64,000 nt of DNA from Micavibrio sp. UBA1850 (GTDB taxonomy: Bacteria; Pseudomonadota; Alphaproteobacteria; Micavibrionales; Micavibrionaceae): positions 1 to 64,000 of the forward strand of contig DDIM01000020.1 of NCBI GenBank assembly GCA_002338525.1, in the 5' to 3' direction. The notes below the pieces were generated by a model. It saw only the letters and a program-made list of their open reading frames with translations, did not search any database and had not been told where the DNA came from. Shown here piece by piece: positions 17,846 through 27,508 of the stretch. Positions within the stretch are counted from its first letter, which is position 1; each line of letters begins with the position of its first letter. Both the position numbers and the translations under genes were made by a program.

Positions 17846-18412
17846 ATGAAGGTCAATGCAAACACACTAAAACCCGGAAATGTAATTGAATATAACGGAA
17901 AATTATTTAGCATCATTAAAGGTGAGATCTCTCAACCTGGTAAGGGTGGCGCTTTTGTAAATATGACCATGCGTGACATTCAAAACGGAAACAAAGATGT
18001 TCAGCGTTTTAGAACGCAAGAAAGCCTTGAAAAAGTTCGTTTGGAACAAGACGATTACCAATATTTATACCCTGATGATGACCAGTTTACTCTTATGCAC
18101 CTAGAAACATACGAGCAAATCAATGTAGACAAAGAATTGTTCGGTGAGTCTGCAGTGTTTTTGCAAGACGGTATGACAGTTGTCGTAGAAAGCTATGATG
18201 ACAAACCATTGAGCGTTAAGTTACCAGACACAGTGATTTGTGAAATTGTAGAATCTGAGCCTGTAGTAAAAGGACAAACAGCGACGACATCATTTAAACC
18301 TGCTGTACTCGATAATGGCGCACGCGTTATGGTTCCTCCTCATATTGGCGTTGGTGTTCGTATTGTTGTAAAAACAGAAGACGGCTCATACGTTGAAAAA
18401 GCAAAAGACTAA
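17846..18412 (+). CDS. efp: Elongation factor P
   Basis: Rescues ribosomes stalled on polyproline. The 188-residue protein has the three beta-barrel layout; the tip loop is SQPGKGGAFVNM with K33 as the residue that is modified in many bacteria. The family signature in the last domain (TVICEIVESEPVVKGQTA) and the C-terminal GVRIVVKTEDGSYVEK are present. AGAGGC-like GAGGCTTAGAG lies upstream of the ATG. suhB follows after 40 bases. No modification enzyme gene is in the window. Confidence 0.97.
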   Translation: MKVNANTLKPGNVIEYNGKLFSIIKGEISQPGKGGAFVNMTMRDIQNGNKDVQRFRTQESLEKVRLEQDDYQYLYPDDDQFTLMHLETYEQINVDKELFGESAVFLQDGMTVVVESYDDKPLSVKLPDTVICEIVESEPVVKGQTATTSFKPAVLDNGARVMVPPHIGVGVRIVVKTEDGSYVEKAKD

Positions 18413-18452
18413 AACCTCAAATAAAAATTAAGAACAACGGAAGAGATTTATT

Positions 18453-19256
18453 ATGGCTCGTATGTCAGCAGATATTAATGTGATCGTTCAAGCAGTTGAA
18501 AAAGCAGCTCGCTCATTACTTCGTGATTTTAACGAAGTCGATCAGCTTCAAGTTTCAATGAAAGCGCCTGCGGATTTTGTATCAGCGGCTGATCGCCGTG
18601 CAGAATCTATCTTGCATAAAGAACTGTCCGCATCACGCCCTGGCTATGGTTTTATTATGGAAGAAAGTGGCTCTGTTAAGGGGGATGCTGATAAGCCTGT
18701 ATTTGTAATTGATCCATTGGATGGAACGACAAACTTTTTACATGGTCTACCTCATTGGTGTATTTCAGTTGCGATTGTTAAAGACGGTGAGCCAATTGCG
18801 GCTGTTGTTTTTGCGCCGGTTACAAATGAGCTATTCTGGGCTGAAAAAGGCCGTGGTGCCTACGTAGATAAAAAAGGTTTACGCGTATCAGGTAAGAAAA
18901 AACTCGAATTTTCTATGCTCGCATACGGAGAACTTAGCCCTCGAAATGCATGGTATAAAAAGCTTTTAAACGATATTGAGACTTTTGGTAAGAAAGGTGC
19001 ATCATTGCGCCGCTATGGTGCGGCAGCCCTTGATTTGTCATACGTTGCCTCTGGTCGTTTTGAAGCTTTTTGGGAAACAGGCATTAAAGTTTGGGATGTT
19101 GCAGCCGGTATTTTGATTGTTCAAGAGGCCAAGGGTAAAGTTGTAAGTCTTTCCTCAAAAAATAACGATCCATTAACAAGTGGGTCTATTCTTGCAACAA
19201 ACGGGCTTGTTCATGAGGATGTGCAGTCTACGATAGGTAATGTTGACTATAAGTAA
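18453..19256 (+). CDS. suhB: Inositol-1-monophosphatase family protein
   Basis: Lithium-sensitive, magnesium-dependent sugar phosphatase. Metal ligands are seen in MEESGS (E70, E71), DPLDGTTNF (from D87), and the distal VWDVAAGILIV. The 267-residue length is normal. GGAAGAG precedes the ATG. efp-suhB is a common alphaproteobacterial pair. In E. coli SuhB also binds the transcription machinery; whether that holds here cannot be seen. Confidence 0.95.
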   Translation: MARMSADINVIVQAVEKAARSLLRDFNEVDQLQVSMKAPADFVSAADRRAESILHKELSASRPGYGFIMEESGSVKGDADKPVFVIDPLDGTTNFLHGLPHWCISVAIVKDGEPIAAVVFAPVTNELFWAEKGRGAYVDKKGLRVSGKKKLEFSMLAYGELSPRNAWYKKLLNDIETFGKKGASLRRYGAAALDLSYVASGRFEAFWETGIKVWDVAAGILIVQEAKGKVVSLSSKNNDPLTSGSILATNGLVHEDVQSTIGNVDYK

Positions 19257-20064
19257 AAAAGATTTCTGTTTGGCATTGATTATGGGGTGCTTTTTGGCCC
19301 CTACGTTTACATACGCTTTACAAGGAATACGTGCTTATGCGGATGACACTTATGTTCCGCCTCAGATGAAGTTTGATATGCTAGCTCCTGCGCCCTCACC
19401 CTCGCATTCACAAGTGCGGAGCCCCAATGCGCCTGAAAACATTACAACAAAGGAAACGCGCGCTCCAACAATGGTACCTATTGTTGTGCCTCCTAAAAAA
19501 CCTATTATACGGCGTTCTCATAAACTTATTTCTGTTGTCGAGCCGCCCCAAAAACCGACTGTTCCAAGACAGCACATTACGAAAAAAGCACTTTCTCAGG
19601 ATCAGAACACGGGATCAGATATAGGTGTTTCAAAAGTCACGGCCAAAGCAAAGGCCGTAGATGCGCCCGCTGTTTTGGCTATGCCGCTTGGTGGGGGTGA
19701 AAATAGTATAAAAACATCTATGCGTGATGTGTCTAAGGGTGAAAGTTCATATGCAGACCTGTCGGTTGCGTTTTTGCCAGCTGCCGTTGAGCTAACGCCT
19801 GTTCAAAAAGATAAATTTAAAGATATCATTGAGACTTATTTTATTGAGCGTAATGCCCAAAATATCAATATTAAGGTTTATTCAAGTACAATTGTTTCTG
19901 GTAAGTCGAAGAGTGCTAAACGCACGTCTCTTGTGCGGGGTATGAACATTAGGGCATGGCTTGTTGATTTAGGCGTACCGACCAGCAAAATCACACTTAA
20001 CGCGATGGGTGAGGTTTTTGATGAAAACCTTCCAGACCGCGCAGATATTAAAATCATTTTTTAA
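19240..20064 (+). CDS. Secreted protein with C-terminal OmpA-like domain
   Basis: The protein (274 residues) starts with a TTG at 19240, overlapping suhB by 17 bases, and has a signal peptide (LALIMGCFLAPTFTYA). A proline-rich low-complexity stretch of about 110 residues follows (PTMVPIVVPPKKP), which could span the periplasm. The last 95 residues resemble an OmpA-like peptidoglycan-binding fold: LSVAFLPAAVELTP, INIKVYSS, then RTSLVRGMNIRAWLVDLGVP and ITLNAMGE. The match is to the fold pattern and one conserved Arg; the usual Asp is not evident. An envelope-tethering role is inference. Confidence 0.7.
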   Translation: MLTISKKDFCLALIMGCFLAPTFTYALQGIRAYADDTYVPPQMKFDMLAPAPSPSHSQVRSPNAPENITTKETRAPTMVPIVVPPKKPIIRRSHKLISVVEPPQKPTVPRQHITKKALSQDQNTGSDIGVSKVTAKAKAVDAPAVLAMPLGGGENSIKTSMRDVSKGESSYADLSVAFLPAAVELTPVQKDKFKDIIETYFIERNAQNINIKVYSSTIVSGKSKSAKRTSLVRGMNIRAWLVDLGVPTSKITLNAMGEVFDENLPDRADIKIIF

Positions 20065-20245
20065 GGTTTGTCGGCCTTTTTTGATGTGGCTGTGATATGA
20101 CTGTAATGTGTGGACAAACTTAAGCTGCGCAAGGAAATATATTGTATTTAATGCCCTGAATGGTGCAGTATCCACGTGTTTCGTAAAAATATTAAAGTCT
20201 AAATCACACTAAAATTCTTATTGTGATCAGAAAGGAAGTACTTAA

Positions 20246-21088
20246 ATGTCTGACCAAGGTCTTGGCAAATTGCCAGTTTTAATCATTGTTTTAATAATAG
20301 CTGCTGTTGTTGGTTATGGAGTGTACAGCACTCAAACAGACCAAGTGGCGTCAGTTGAAAACGTGCCTGAGGTTGCAGAGGCGAGTGTTGATGACATTAC
20401 AAATGATTTGCCTCAGCCTGAAGTTATTGAAAACGAAGTCTCAGAAGACGTAGAAACTGTTGCACAAAACATGCAAGACAGTTCAGATGCTGCGGCGAAT
20501 GGCGCATCTATGAAGAGCTTTGATAAAGACGCGGCCCTTAATGATGGTACGCCACTTCCAACACGTGCTATTGGTGATCCTGATGCGCCTATTTACGTTG
20601 TTGAATATTCTTCTTTAACATGTGGTCACTGCGCAAGCTTCCATACAGACACATTGAACAAGTTCAAGGAAAAATATGTTGATACAGGTAAGGTTTACAT
20701 GGTCTTCAGAGAGTTTCCTTTAAACAAAGCTGCTGTTGATGCCAGCATGTTGCTTCGTTGTATGCCAGAAGAAAAGCATTATGATTTTATGACATTCTTG
20801 TTTGATACACAAAAGCAGTGGGCGTTTGTTCCTGACTACCTTCAAAAACTAAAAATGAATGCAAAGCTTGCAGGATTGTCTGATGAGCAAATTGAATCAT
20901 GTTTGTCTGACGAAGGCATGGAATTGGCGCTTGCAGAAAGCTTGAAAATTGGAACTGAAAAATACGGTGTCCGCTCAACGCCTTCTTTTGTCGTTAATGG
21001 TGGAGAGCGCCTCATCACTGGAAATCAGGGATTGCCATTTTTTGAAAAAATCATCGATGCAATGCTTGCCAACCAGCCGGCTGAATAG
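20246..21088 (+). CDS. Membrane-anchored DsbA-family thiol oxidoreductase
   Basis: A single N-terminal membrane helix (about residues 9-27) is followed by an acidic linker of about 80 residues, then a thioredoxin-fold DsbA domain. The active site is SLTCGHCASF with C126 and C129, and the cis-proline loop is RSTPSFVVNG. The CGHC dipeptide suggests a more isomerase-like redox potential than CPHC, by analogy with known family members. It probably works on the periplasmic face. AAAGGAAG precedes the ATG. smc follows 32 bases later. Confidence 0.9.
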   Translation: MSDQGLGKLPVLIIVLIIAAVVGYGVYSTQTDQVASVENVPEVAEASVDDITNDLPQPEVIENEVSEDVETVAQNMQDSSDAAANGASMKSFDKDAALNDGTPLPTRAIGDPDAPIYVVEYSSLTCGHCASFHTDTLNKFKEKYVDTGKVYMVFREFPLNKAAVDASMLLRCMPEEKHYDFMTFLFDTQKQWAFVPDYLQKLKMNAKLAGLSDEQIESCLSDEGMELALAESLKIGTEKYGVRSTPSFVVNGGERLITGNQGLPFFEKIIDAMLANQPAE

Positions 21089-21120
21089 CTGATCGCTGAA
21101 TAACTATATGGTTGCTGCGG

Positions 21121-24100
21121 ATGGTTCAATTTAACACGCTTCGTTTAAACGGGTTTAAGTCCTTTGCTGATCGAACAGAGATTGAGATTGGCGAAGGCTT
21201 AACAGGTGTTGTTGGACCTAATGGATGTGGTAAATCAAATCTAGTTGAAGCTTTACGTTGGGTTATGGGTGAAAACTCATCAAAACGAATGCGAGGCGGC
21301 ACAAGTATGGAGGATGTGATCTTCAATGGGTCGTCTTCACGCTCGTCTCGTAATTTTGCCGAAGTATCCCTTCTTCTTGATAATCGTGGACATACGGCGC
21401 CTGCCGAGTTTAATCAATCTGATGAGATTGAGGTCGTTCGCCGTATCGAAAAAGACAAAGGGTCTAGTTACAAAATTAATGGTAAAAATGTACGTGCACG
21501 CGATGTGCAGATGTTGTTTGCTGATGTCGTTGTAAGTGCGAACTCCCCTGCCCTTGTTTCTCAGGGCCGCGTTACGCAAATGATTACTGCAAAACCTGTT
21601 GAACGTCGTAAGGTATTAGAAGAATCTGCTGGAATTGCAGGGTTGTATGCGCGCCGTCACGAGGCGGAATTGCGTCTTAAATCTGCTGATACAAACTTAG
21701 CACGGTTACATGATGTTACGGGAGCGCAGGAAAACCAGCTTCAAAGCTTGAAGCGTCAATCACGCCAAGCAAGTCGATATAAGTCATTAAGCGAGGATAT
21801 TCGTAAAACTGAGGCGCTTTTGGCGTGTCTTGAACTTACGCAAGCGCAAGAAGCACTGGAAACGGGGCGCCAAGTTCTTAAAGAAAGCGAAAGTCTTGTT
21901 GCTTCGAGAATGTTAACTGTCACACAATTAACCAAAACGCAACTGACACAGTCAGAGGTTCTTCCTGATTTGCGTGAGAATGCAAACAAAGCGTCTGCGG
22001 CGTGGCAAGTGCAAAACATTACTTTGCAACGGTTGGATGATGAAGAAGGCCAGCTAGAAGACACAATAGGATCTTTAAAGGCCAATATTGAAAACCTTGT
22101 ACAAGACCAGAAACATGAAAAAGAAGCCCGCCTTGAAAACCAAGCATTGCTTGATCGATTGGAGCAAGAGGAAAAACGTCATCATGATAGTCAGTCGCGA
22201 TACAAGGAGACTATTGAAAGTCTAAAGGCAGAAAAGGAAGCCAAGGCGATTGCCGTTCAAGAGTTAGAAGTTCAATATAAGACATTGTTGAAATCCGGTG
22301 CCGAGCAAAGCGCACATAAGCAGGGCCTTGAACGTGACATTGAAAAATATAAGCAGCAGATTGAAAGCTGTGGCGAAAAAATAAAATCTTTAAAAGAAAC
22401 GCTTGAGGTTCTGACGTCTAAGCAAGGGGATGCAGGCAAAGAGCAGGATTTTCAAAAGCAAATTGATGAATACGAGGATAAGCTTACACAGCTTGATGCA
22501 AAGGAAAAACAACTTCGCGAGGCTCGCGACGGTGTTGATGCGCGTCGTGAAGAAATGCAAGGTGAGCAAAGCGCATTAAAACAGTCTTTAGCCTCTATTG
22601 ATGCAGAGATTCGTACGCTTTCTTCGTTTTTAGAAAACTTTATTGATGCTGATCATATCCCCATTTTGGAAAGCATCAAGGCGGGTGTCGGTATGGAGCT
22701 GGCTTTGTCACGGGCCTTGGGTGATACATTGCAGGCCTCTGTTGAGGATGGTTCAGCAAAGCAATGGTTGGATGGCGCAATAAATGTTGAAAGTCTTGCG
22801 CCCCTACCTGCATCTTTGAAGCCTCTGCTTTCATTAGTCGATGCGCCGAAGACCCTTCATCTTGCCTTATCTATGGTTGGGGTTGCGGATAATATCGAAG
22901 ATGCGCAAGCCGCATTTAAAGATTTGAAAGCTGGCCAATCTATTGTGACGGTTGATGGGGAGTATTTTAGATGGGATGGCTATCGTATGAAGCCTGAGGC
23001 TAAAGACCCTCAATCTGAGTTTTTAAAACAAAAAAACAAATTGGAAGAGCTTGAAAGTGCCCGCCCGCCCGCTCAAGAAAAGCTTAATAGTGTAATTGAA
23101 AAGATTGAACAGCTTTCTGATAGTCGGCAAGAGACGAGAGAGGCGCTAAAAACGCTTCATCAAGAGCGTGACAGCGCACAAACAGGATTGCGTCACGCAC
23201 AAATCGGTTTGCGCAACTTTATTGAAGAGAAATCAAGGCATCAGGCGGAACTGGTTAAAACCAAAGAATCTTTATCGTTGAACGAAACACGCCTGCAAGA
23301 GTTAACCGAAGGGCTCAATCATTTGGAAGTCGAGCTATCAGGCATTGTGAAAGCCATTGCCGATGACGACAAGGCGCATGACATTGATAGTATTAAGAAA
23401 AGGCTTGATGAAGAGCAAAGTGCGTTTAATGATTTGCGCGTGCGATTTGAGCAGACACAGTCCGAAAATAAACGACGTGAAATTCGCCTGCATGCGATTG
23501 TAGACGAGCGTTTAAATGTGAATAACAAGCTTATTCGCGCCAAAGATCAGATTGAAAAATTTGAAAAACGCGAAGCTGAGACTCGACAAAAGCTTGCAGA
23601 TATTAAAGATCGCCCTTCTGAGATTAAGGGTGAGCGCGAAACAATTTTGAACAGTATTACATCTCTTCAAAATCGTAAAACTGACTTGGAAGAAGCTTTG
23701 AATAAGGCGGAAAACGAGCTTCGTGAAACAACAATTGCATTAAAAGAAGCAGAAAGCCTGCTGACCACAAGTAAAGAGGCACGCGCCCGTGCACAAGCAA
23801 CGTTAGAAGCATCAGAACAGGCCCTCAAGTCTGTTAGAAATTCTATAGAAGATCAGTTTGATATATCTGTTGAAGATCTACTCCATACTCATAAGGCGCT
23901 TATTCGTGAGACATTTGGTGAGGATGGCAAGCCTCAACCTAGCCATATAGATGAGCTTCGTCGTAGCCGTGATAAGCTTCATTTGGATCGTGAACGCATA
24001 GGACCTGTTAATCTTAGGGCCGAAATTGAAGCCGAAGAAATTGAGGCCGAGCTGACAGGTCTTTTAAAAGAAAAGAACGAACTCGAGCAAGCCATTGAAG

Positions 24101-24627
24101 AGTTGCGTAGCGGAATTGAAACGCTTAATCATGAGGCGAGAGACCGTTTGGCCATTGCCTTTGAACGTATTAATGCGTACTTCCAATCATTATTTGTGAA
24201 CTTGTTTGGTGGCGGTAAGGCATATCTTGAGCTTGTCGATTCTGATGATCCACTGAAAGCGGGTCTTGAGATCTTTGCGCAACCGCCAGGAAAGTCGTTG
24301 CAGTCTCTGTCGTTGTTGTCTGGTGGTGAGCAAACGCTTACCTCCATTGCGCTGATTTTTGGTATGTTTCTAACTAACCCCTCGCCTATTTGTGTGCTGG
24401 ACGAAATTGATGCGCCATTGGATGATGCCAACGTGGATCGTGTATGCGATCTTGTTAGTGATGTTGCAAGGCGTGGGAACACCAGATTCTTAATTATTAC
24501 ACACCACCGTTTGACAATGGCGCGCATGCATCGCCTTTATGGTGTAACAATGGCCGAGCGAGGAATATCTCAGCTTGTGTCGGTTGATTTACAACAACAG
24601 CTTGATTTATTAGAGGCTGGTGCGTAA
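21121..24627 (+). CDS. smc: Chromosome segregation protein SMC
   Basis: Condensin ATPase that organises and segregates the chromosome. From the ATG at 21121 it is 1,168 residues; the TTG at 21112 is rejected. The N-terminal head has GVVGPNGCGKSNLVEALRW (Walker A), then a long coiled coil, a hinge near the middle (around HIPILESIKAGVGMELALS to FRWDGYRMKPEAK), a second coiled coil, and the C-terminal head with signature LSLLSGGEQTLTSIAL and Walker B CVLDEIDAPLDDANVDR. The partner genes scpA and scpB are not in this window. Its stop overlaps the atpI start. Confidence 0.97.
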   Translation: MVQFNTLRLNGFKSFADRTEIEIGEGLTGVVGPNGCGKSNLVEALRWVMGENSSKRMRGGTSMEDVIFNGSSSRSSRNFAEVSLLLDNRGHTAPAEFNQSDEIEVVRRIEKDKGSSYKINGKNVRARDVQMLFADVVVSANSPALVSQGRVTQMITAKPVERRKVLEESAGIAGLYARRHEAELRLKSADTNLARLHDVTGAQENQLQSLKRQSRQASRYKSLSEDIRKTEALLACLELTQAQEALETGRQVLKESESLVASRMLTVTQLTKTQLTQSEVLPDLRENANKASAAWQVQNITLQRLDDEEGQLEDTIGSLKANIENLVQDQKHEKEARLENQALLDRLEQEEKRHHDSQSRYKETIESLKAEKEAKAIAVQELEVQYKTLLKSGAEQSAHKQGLERDIEKYKQQIESCGEKIKSLKETLEVLTSKQGDAGKEQDFQKQIDEYEDKLTQLDAKEKQLREARDGVDARREEMQGEQSALKQSLASIDAEIRTLSSFLENFIDADHIPILESIKAGVGMELALSRALGDTLQASVEDGSAKQWLDGAINVESLAPLPASLKPLLSLVDAPKTLHLALSMVGVADNIEDAQAAFKDLKAGQSIVTVDGEYFRWDGYRMKPEAKDPQSEFLKQKNKLEELESARPPAQEKLNSVIEKIEQLSDSRQETREALKTLHQERDSAQTGLRHAQIGLRNFIEEKSRHQAELVKTKESLSLNETRLQELTEGLNHLEVELSGIVKAIADDDKAHDIDSIKKRLDEEQSAFNDLRVRFEQTQSENKRREIRLHAIVDERLNVNNKLIRAKDQIEKFEKREAETRQKLADIKDRPSEIKGERETILNSITSLQNRKTDLEEALNKAENELRETTIALKEAESLLTTSKEARARAQATLEASEQALKSVRNSIEDQFDISVEDLLHTHKALIRETFGEDGKPQPSHIDELRRSRDKLHLDRERIGPVNLRAEIEAEEIEAELTGLLKEKNELEQAIEELRSGIETLNHEARDRLAIAFERINAYFQSLFVNLFGGGKAYLELVDSDDPLKAGLEIFAQPPGKSLQSLSLLSGGEQTLTSIALIFGMFLTNPSPICVLDEIDAPLDDANVDRVCDLVSDVARRGNTRFLIITHHRLTMARMHRLYGVTMAERGISQLVSVDLQQQLDLLEAGA

Positions 24628-25024
24628 CACCAAAGATATGAATGATAATTTAGATAAAATTGCCGCTTTAAAGTCGAAGTTGAAAGCCGCTCGTCAATCT
24701 GGTGTTGGGCGCAACGCCGATGATGAGCTTCGTAAGAAGGAGCTTAGCCAAGACGATAACTCAAATTCGATGAATATTGGCCTACGTGCTGGCAGCGAAT
24801 TAATCGTTGGAATGATTGCCGGCGGGTTGGTTGGATACGGTCTTGATTACGTAATCGGTACAAAAGCGATATTTTTTGTCATTTTTCTAATTTTAGGGGT
24901 TGGCGTAGGGTTTTTAAACATATATAAACTGACGCAGAATATCGGTACGTCTGTTGGTTTTGCAGAACTTCACAGAAGAGAAGGCAAGATTGAAAAGCAA
25001 AGTACTGAAGATGATCATAAATGA
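24620..25024 (+). CDS. atpI: ATP synthase subunit I (AtpI/AtpZ-like)
   Basis: Small membrane protein at the head of the F0 operon, linked to c-ring assembly and magnesium handling. The 134-residue product starts with a GTG at 24620 that overlaps smc by 8 bases; an ATG at 24638 is an alternative. A charged amphipathic N-terminus (IAALKSKLKAARQSG) is followed by two membrane segments (LIVGMIAGGLVGYGLDYVIG and IFFVIFLILGVGVGFLNIY) with the GLDYVIGTKAIFF block common to this family. The tail is hydrophilic. Confidence 0.87.
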   Translation: MRNTKDMNDNLDKIAALKSKLKAARQSGVGRNADDELRKKELSQDDNSNSMNIGLRAGSELIVGMIAGGLVGYGLDYVIGTKAIFFVIFLILGVGVGFLNIYKLTQNIGTSVGFAELHRREGKIEKQSTEDDHK

Positions 25025-25050
25025 GTACTAACATTTTTTAGAGGTAAGCC

Positions 25051-25797
25051 GTGGCGAATCCAGTACAGCAGTTTGAAATTCAACCTTTAATTCCATTGCA
25101 TATCGGTCAAGTTGATGTGTCATTTACAAATTCATCCTTGTGGATGATGGCTGCTGTTGTTCTTGCAACAGTTGTGCTTGGTATGGCGTCTAAAAAACGC
25201 GCTTTGGTTCCAGGGCGCATGCAGATGCTTTCTGAAAGTTTGTATGAGTTTATTGCCAATATGATCCGTGATAATATCGGGTCAGAAGGTCGCCGTTACT
25301 TCCCTCTTATCTTCACATTATTTGTAATAGTTTTGATGGGGAATACGCTAGGTCTTATTCCTGGTTCGTTTACATACACAAGTCACCTTGTTGTGACTCT
25401 GGCGCTAGCGCTACTTATTTTTGTTATGGTTTTGATAATTGGTGTGATCCGCCATGGGTTTCATTTCTTTAGCCTGTTTTTGCCTCCTGGTGTTCCGACA
25501 TGGTTGACGCCATTGATTGTGCCTATTGAACTTATATCATTTATTATTCGACCTGTTACTTTGTCTGTTCGTTTGTTCGCCAACATGGTTGCTGGACACA
25601 TTATGTTGAAAGTTTTTGCAAGCTTCAGCGTAAGTATGGCAGCGGCAGGTTCATTTTGGTTTTTAGGTGCGGCCGCTCCAATGTTATTCAACACTATTTT
25701 GATTGGTTTTGAATTGTTGATCGCATTGCTACAAGCATATGTTTTCACTGTTTTGAGTTGTATTTATTTGAAAGACACAATTCACATTGATCACTAG
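25051..25797 (+). CDS. atpB: ATP synthase F0 subunit a
   Basis: Forms the proton half-channels next to the c ring. The start is a GTG at 25051 with AGAGGTAAG upstream. Five to six membrane helices are evident in 248 residues. The essential Arg lies in SVRLFANMVAGHIMLK, and the last helix has FELLIALLQAYVFTVL, both diagnostic. It follows atpI and precedes atpE across a 121-base gap. Confidence 0.97.
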   Translation: MANPVQQFEIQPLIPLHIGQVDVSFTNSSLWMMAAVVLATVVLGMASKKRALVPGRMQMLSESLYEFIANMIRDNIGSEGRRYFPLIFTLFVIVLMGNTLGLIPGSFTYTSHLVVTLALALLIFVMVLIIGVIRHGFHFFSLFLPPGVPTWLTPLIVPIELISFIIRPVTLSVRLFANMVAGHIMLKVFASFSVSMAAAGSFWFLGAAAPMLFNTILIGFELLIALLQAYVFTVLSCIYLKDTIHIDH

Positions 25798-25834
25798 GCT
25801 AGCTTAGTCGACAAAAGGATTTGATCATCTCTGT

Positions 25835-25878
25835 TTTGCGGTTGCAATGATGGTTAAAATATGTAGGATGACCGCAAA
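25835..25878 (+). other. Stem-loop between atpB and atpE
   Basis: TTTGCGGT (25835-25842) can pair with ACCGCAAA (25871-25878) around a 28-base loop, in the atpB-atpE spacer. It could adjust atpE translation or message stability, since the c subunit is needed in about ten-fold excess. No T tract follows, so it is not a terminator. Confidence 0.4.
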
Positions 25879-25918
25879 GTTAAATAAACATATTAAATTA
25901 ACATAAAGGATATATAAT

Positions 25919-26146
25919 ATGGAACTCGAAGCTGTAAAACTTCTCGCTGGTGCAATTGCCCTTTTCCCTTTGTTTGGTGTTGGTATTGGTCTTGGTAAGA
26001 TCTTTTCATCATACAACGAAGCCGTTGGAAGAAACCCTGGCGCTGCAGAACTTTTGGACAAGAAATTCTTCTTGATGTTCGCTTTGACAGAAGCTCTTGC
26101 GATTTTCGCACTTCTTATCTCTCTTATTCTTATCTTCGTTGTATAA
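25919..26146 (+). CDS. atpE: ATP synthase F0 subunit c
   Basis: Proteolipid of the rotating c ring. The 75-residue protein has two membrane helices joined by the polar loop GRNPGAAE, and the proton-carrying carboxylate E58 in LTEALAIFALL. AAAGGA lies upstream of the ATG. The glycine-rich first helix (FGVGIGLGK) is normal. Nothing in the ion site suggests sodium coupling. Confidence 0.97.
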   Translation: MELEAVKLLAGAIALFPLFGVGIGLGKIFSSYNEAVGRNPGAAELLDKKFFLMFALTEALAIFALLISLILIFVV

Positions 26147-26195
26147 TTTTATACTTAATAAAGTTATTTCGAAATTATAAAGAGAAGGTTGATTT

Positions 26196-26831
26196 ATGTC
26201 GGTATCACGTCATTTTATAGGCTATAGTGCTTTTGCATCATTAACACTGTTTTCTTCTGCGGCTCATGCTGCTGTTGATAGTGATGGCGATGCAGGTGGG
26301 CTGCCTCAGTTTGACCCTACATGGTTTGCAAGTCAGGTTTTCTGGCTTGCCATATCTTTCACCCTTCTCTATTTGGTTTTTGCTCGTAAGACATTACCTA
26401 ATATTTCATCTGCAATCGATCGTCGTCGTCAGCAGATTGAAAGTGATGTTGAAACAACAGAAACGCTCACGAAAGAAGCTGAGGATGTGTTAGAGGCTTA
26501 TGAAGCTCGTCTTAAAGAGTCTCAGGCCGCGGCACGCCTTATCATTACTGAAATGGAGCAGTCATTAAAAAAGACAGCTGAATCCAGCCATGATAAGTTT
26601 CGTGAGAAAACTGACAAAACAATCGCTAAAACTGAAAAGGCAATTGAAGACGCAAAAGCAAAAGCATTGAAAGATGTGGAAGGTGTTGCTGTTGAGGTTG
26701 CTGCGGCGACAGCGAAAAAGCTTATTGATACGGATGTTGATGCCAAAAACATTAAATCAATTGTAAGCTCAATTACGAAACAATCCTCTGCTTCATCTCC
26801 GAAGAAAAAAACTACGAAAAAGGCTGCATAA
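26196..26831 (+). CDS. atpF': ATP synthase F0 subunit b'
   Basis: Peripheral-stalk subunit paired with b in alphaproteobacteria. The membrane helix is at about residues 45-67 (TWFASQVFWLAISFTLLYLV), followed by LPNISSAIDRRRQQIESD and a long charged coiled coil. An unusual N-terminal stretch of about 25 residues looks like a signal sequence (FASLTLFSSAAHAA), as in several alphaproteobacterial b' proteins. The tail is lysine-rich. AGAGAAGG precedes the ATG, and atpF starts 3 bases after the stop. Confidence 0.93.
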   Translation: MSVSRHFIGYSAFASLTLFSSAAHAAVDSDGDAGGLPQFDPTWFASQVFWLAISFTLLYLVFARKTLPNISSAIDRRRQQIESDVETTETLTKEAEDVLEAYEARLKESQAAARLIITEMEQSLKKTAESSHDKFREKTDKTIAKTEKAIEDAKAKALKDVEGVAVEVAAATAKKLIDTDVDAKNIKSIVSSITKQSSASSPKKKTTKKAA

Positions 26832-26834
26832 ATT

Positions 26835-27329
26835 ATGATGGATCTTCTTTCTAACAGCACAACAATTTGGGTTGGAATTTCATTCGCGCTATTTGTTGCG
26901 TTTTCTTATAAAAAAGGAAAGCAAAGCGTTATTTCTTCGCTAGATTCAAAGATTGAAAAGATCAAACATGATTTGGAGACTGCCGAAAGCTTGCGTATAG
27001 AAGCCCAGGAGTTATTGGCACAATATCAGCGTCAACAGCGTGAAGCTGACAAAAATGCTGAAAAAATGGTAGCAGATGCAAAAAAGCGTGCTGAAATTAT
27101 TAAAGCGGATGCTGAAGCTGATCTTAAAGATATGGAAGCTCATCGTGAACAGTGGCTTAAACAGCGTGTACAGCGTATGGAAGATGACGCTATTGCTGAA
27201 ATACAGGCGCAAATTGCTGATCTTGCGAGCCAAGCATCAGTAGAAATTTTGTCTCAAGAAATTGACCAGAAAACACATGACAAGATGGTTGATGAGGCAA
27301 TTAAAACACTATCTTCTAGTGTCCATTAG
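26835..27329 (+). CDS. atpF: ATP synthase F0 subunit b
   Basis: Second peripheral-stalk subunit. The 164-residue protein has a short N-terminal membrane helix (TIWVGISFALFVAFSY) and then a right-handed-type coiled coil rich in Glu, Gln and Ala (LLAQYQRQQREADKNAEKM, MEAHREQWLKQRVQRM). It is the last gene of the F0 operon; the F1 genes (atpHAGDC) are elsewhere, the usual alphaproteobacterial split. A terminator lies about 180 bases downstream. Confidence 0.93.
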   Translation: MMDLLSNSTTIWVGISFALFVAFSYKKGKQSVISSLDSKIEKIKHDLETAESLRIEAQELLAQYQRQQREADKNAEKMVADAKKRAEIIKADAEADLKDMEAHREQWLKQRVQRMEDDAIAEIQAQIADLASQASVEILSQEIDQKTHDKMVDEAIKTLSSSVH

Positions 27330-27508
27330 TCTTTCCTAATGGTCAGTTCCTCTTGATTTGCGAGTTATATATCATATATAATTTAGGTAATGATGCATTT
27401 TTTATTAGATGATATCGATTCGAGAGGTGATATTGATTAGTTTTATATCAACCTCTTGGCAGTATACATTCCATTTTATTTCAATGATTTGGACACTGTT
27501 TTTTACGG

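Noticed and set aside
24129..24527. 132-residue minus-strand frame opposite the smc head
   Set aside because: The plus strand encodes the conserved ATPase signature and Walker B there.
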